NCBI GenBank assembly: GCA_004293295.1
Contig: RDYC01000344.1
Location: forward strand, 1 to 6,427
Length of the DNA: 6,427 nucleotides
Source: Bacteroidota bacterium
GTDB lineage: Bacteria > Bacteroidota > Bacteroidia > UKL13-3
Direction: 5' to 3'
The first letter of the stretch is position 1; every line of letters begins with the position of its first letter. A model generated the notes under the pieces. The model did not search any database. It saw nothing but the letters and a program-made list of their open reading frames with translations, and was not told the origin of the DNA. The translations under genes and the position numbers were made by a program. Shown in pieces: positions 5,459 to 6,427 of this stretch.

Positions 5459-6427
5459 AGCTGCTACAAGTAAAATAAAACAACTTGCTAGGAAATTCCC
5501 CGCAGTAGGATTATTAGGCCCAAGGCAATCGGGTAAAACCACTTTGGCTAAAGAGCTGTTTCCTAAGAAGCCTTATATCAGTTTCGAAAATCAGGATAAC
5601 GTATTGTTGGCTACTAAAGACCCCAGAGCATTTCTTAGTCAGTATAAAACGGGTGCTATATTTGATGAAATACAGCGTGTGCCTCAGCTCTTATCTTACA
5701 TGCAGGGCGTTATTGATGACCAACCCAATAAAGTAGGATTGTTTATCATCACAGGTTCTCAAAACTTACTGCTACTCGAAAGTATTTCACAAACATTAGC
5801 CGGACGTATTGCCTTTATTCACCTTCTTCCATTTAGTTATAAAGAATTGGAAGGTAGTAAATATGGAAAGCAACGTTTAAACAAGCTGATCTTAAACGGA
5901 GGATACCCCCGCTTATATGATCGGAAAATAAACCCAGCCGATTATTATCCCAACTACTTATTGACATATGTAGAAAGAGACGTGCGGCAAATTAAAAACA
6001 TTGCCAACCTTGGTCTTTTTCAACGATTTTTAAAAATTTGCGCAACCCGAGTTGGCCAAGAAGTGAATTACACATCCATTAGCAACGATACTGGTGTAGA
6101 TCAAAAGACTATCATTAGTTGGTTCGGGATTTTAGAGGCTAGCTTTATTGCATTTAGGCTACAACCCTTTTATAATAACCTTGGCAAAAGACTTACTCAA
6201 ATGCCCAAGCTGTACTTTTATGATACCGGGTTATGTTGTTCATTATTAGAGTTAGAAACAGAATTGCATGTAAATACACATCCGCTTAGAGGTGCCTTAT
6301 TTGAAAACTTAATCATTTTGGAGTTGCTTAAAACCAGGTTTAATAATGGACAGCGGAGTAATTTATTTTATTGGAGAGACAGAACCGGAAATGAAATTGA
6401 TGTATTGATAGATCAATCATCAGAAGT
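5448..6427 (+). CDS. AAA+ ATPase with C-terminal DUF4143 region (partial, runs off the window)
   Basis: The 326 complete codons seen encode the N-terminal part of a predicted P-loop ATPase (AAA_14 plus DUF4143, COG1373-like; usually about 380-400 residues). The biological role of this family is not established. Visible motifs are Walker A GPRQSGKT (24-31), Walker B IFDEIQ (71-76, Asp73-Glu74), a sensor-like TGSQ (102-105), LAGR (117-120), LPFS (127-130), GGYPR (151-155) and YVERDVR (174-180). A probable winged-helix region follows (about 190-235). The DUF4143 part has KLYFYDTG, FEN (Glu286) and YWRDRTGNEIDVLI (Glu316, Asp318). This pattern resembles PD-(D/E)XK nuclease-like folds, but activity is not shown. 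The start is firmly fixed: an in-frame TAG lies at 5436-5438, and 5448 is the only ATG, GTG or TTG between it and Walker A. The gene has its own -7 box and two palindromes at its 5' end, suggesting tight or self-regulated expression. Confidence 0.92.
   Translation, partial: MIQRAATSKIKQLARKFPAVGLLGPRQSGKTTLAKELFPKKPYISFENQDNVLLATKDPRAFLSQYKTGAIFDEIQRVPQLLSYMQGVIDDQPNKVGLFIITGSQNLLLLESISQTLAGRIAFIHLLPFSYKELEGSKYGKQRLNKLILNGGYPRLYDRKINPADYYPNYLLTYVERDVRQIKNIANLGLFQRFLKICATRVGQEVNYTSISNDTGVDQKTIISWFGILEASFIAFRLQPFYNNLGKRLTQMPKLYFYDTGLCCSLLELETELHVNTHPLRGALFENLIILELLKTRFNNGQRSNLFYWRDRTGNEIDVLIDQSSE

Overview
The window looks like chromosomal DNA from a member of the phylum Bacteroidota. The DNA is AT-rich. 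Candidate -7 promoter boxes fit the Bacteroidota pattern TAnnTTTG, and the gene starts lack clear Shine-Dalgarno sequences. The gene content also fits: a secreted SBBP/Ig/LamG surface protein, a LytTR response regulator, and an aspartyl-tRNA synthetase of typical Bacteroidota sequence. No rRNA, tRNA, CRISPR array, integrase or transposase was seen.

Layout. Positions 1-2455 (minus strand) hold the 5' part of a large secreted modular protein: signal peptide, beta-propeller-like SBBP repeats, an Ig-like domain, a LamG/concanavalin-type domain, and the start of a second Ig-like domain. The reading frame breaks inside the LamG domain near position 601. The upstream frame stops at 590, while the continuation runs open in the next frame to the window edge. 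A divergent intergenic region (2456-2683) separates it from a plus-strand LytTR-family response regulator (2684-3445) with an intact phosphorylation site and no kinase in view. After 122 bases comes aspS (3568-5319), a complete bacterial-type aspartyl-tRNA synthetase and the housekeeping anchor of the region.

The last part (5320-6427) is the most unusual. An 18-bp-arm near-perfect palindrome and a second perfect 20-bp palindrome centred on the start codon flank a consensus -7 promoter box. They precede a plus-strand AAA+ ATPase with a C-terminal DUF4143 region that runs off the window. The box sits only four bases before the ATG, so a leaderless transcript and DNA-level (operator-type) control are plausible.

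The genes do not form an obvious pathway: an envelope protein, a signalling regulator, a translation enzyme and an ATPase of unknown role. The only suggested functional links are possible control of the divergent surface-protein gene by the LytTR regulator, and possible autoregulation of the ATPase through its paired palindromes. Both are inference.
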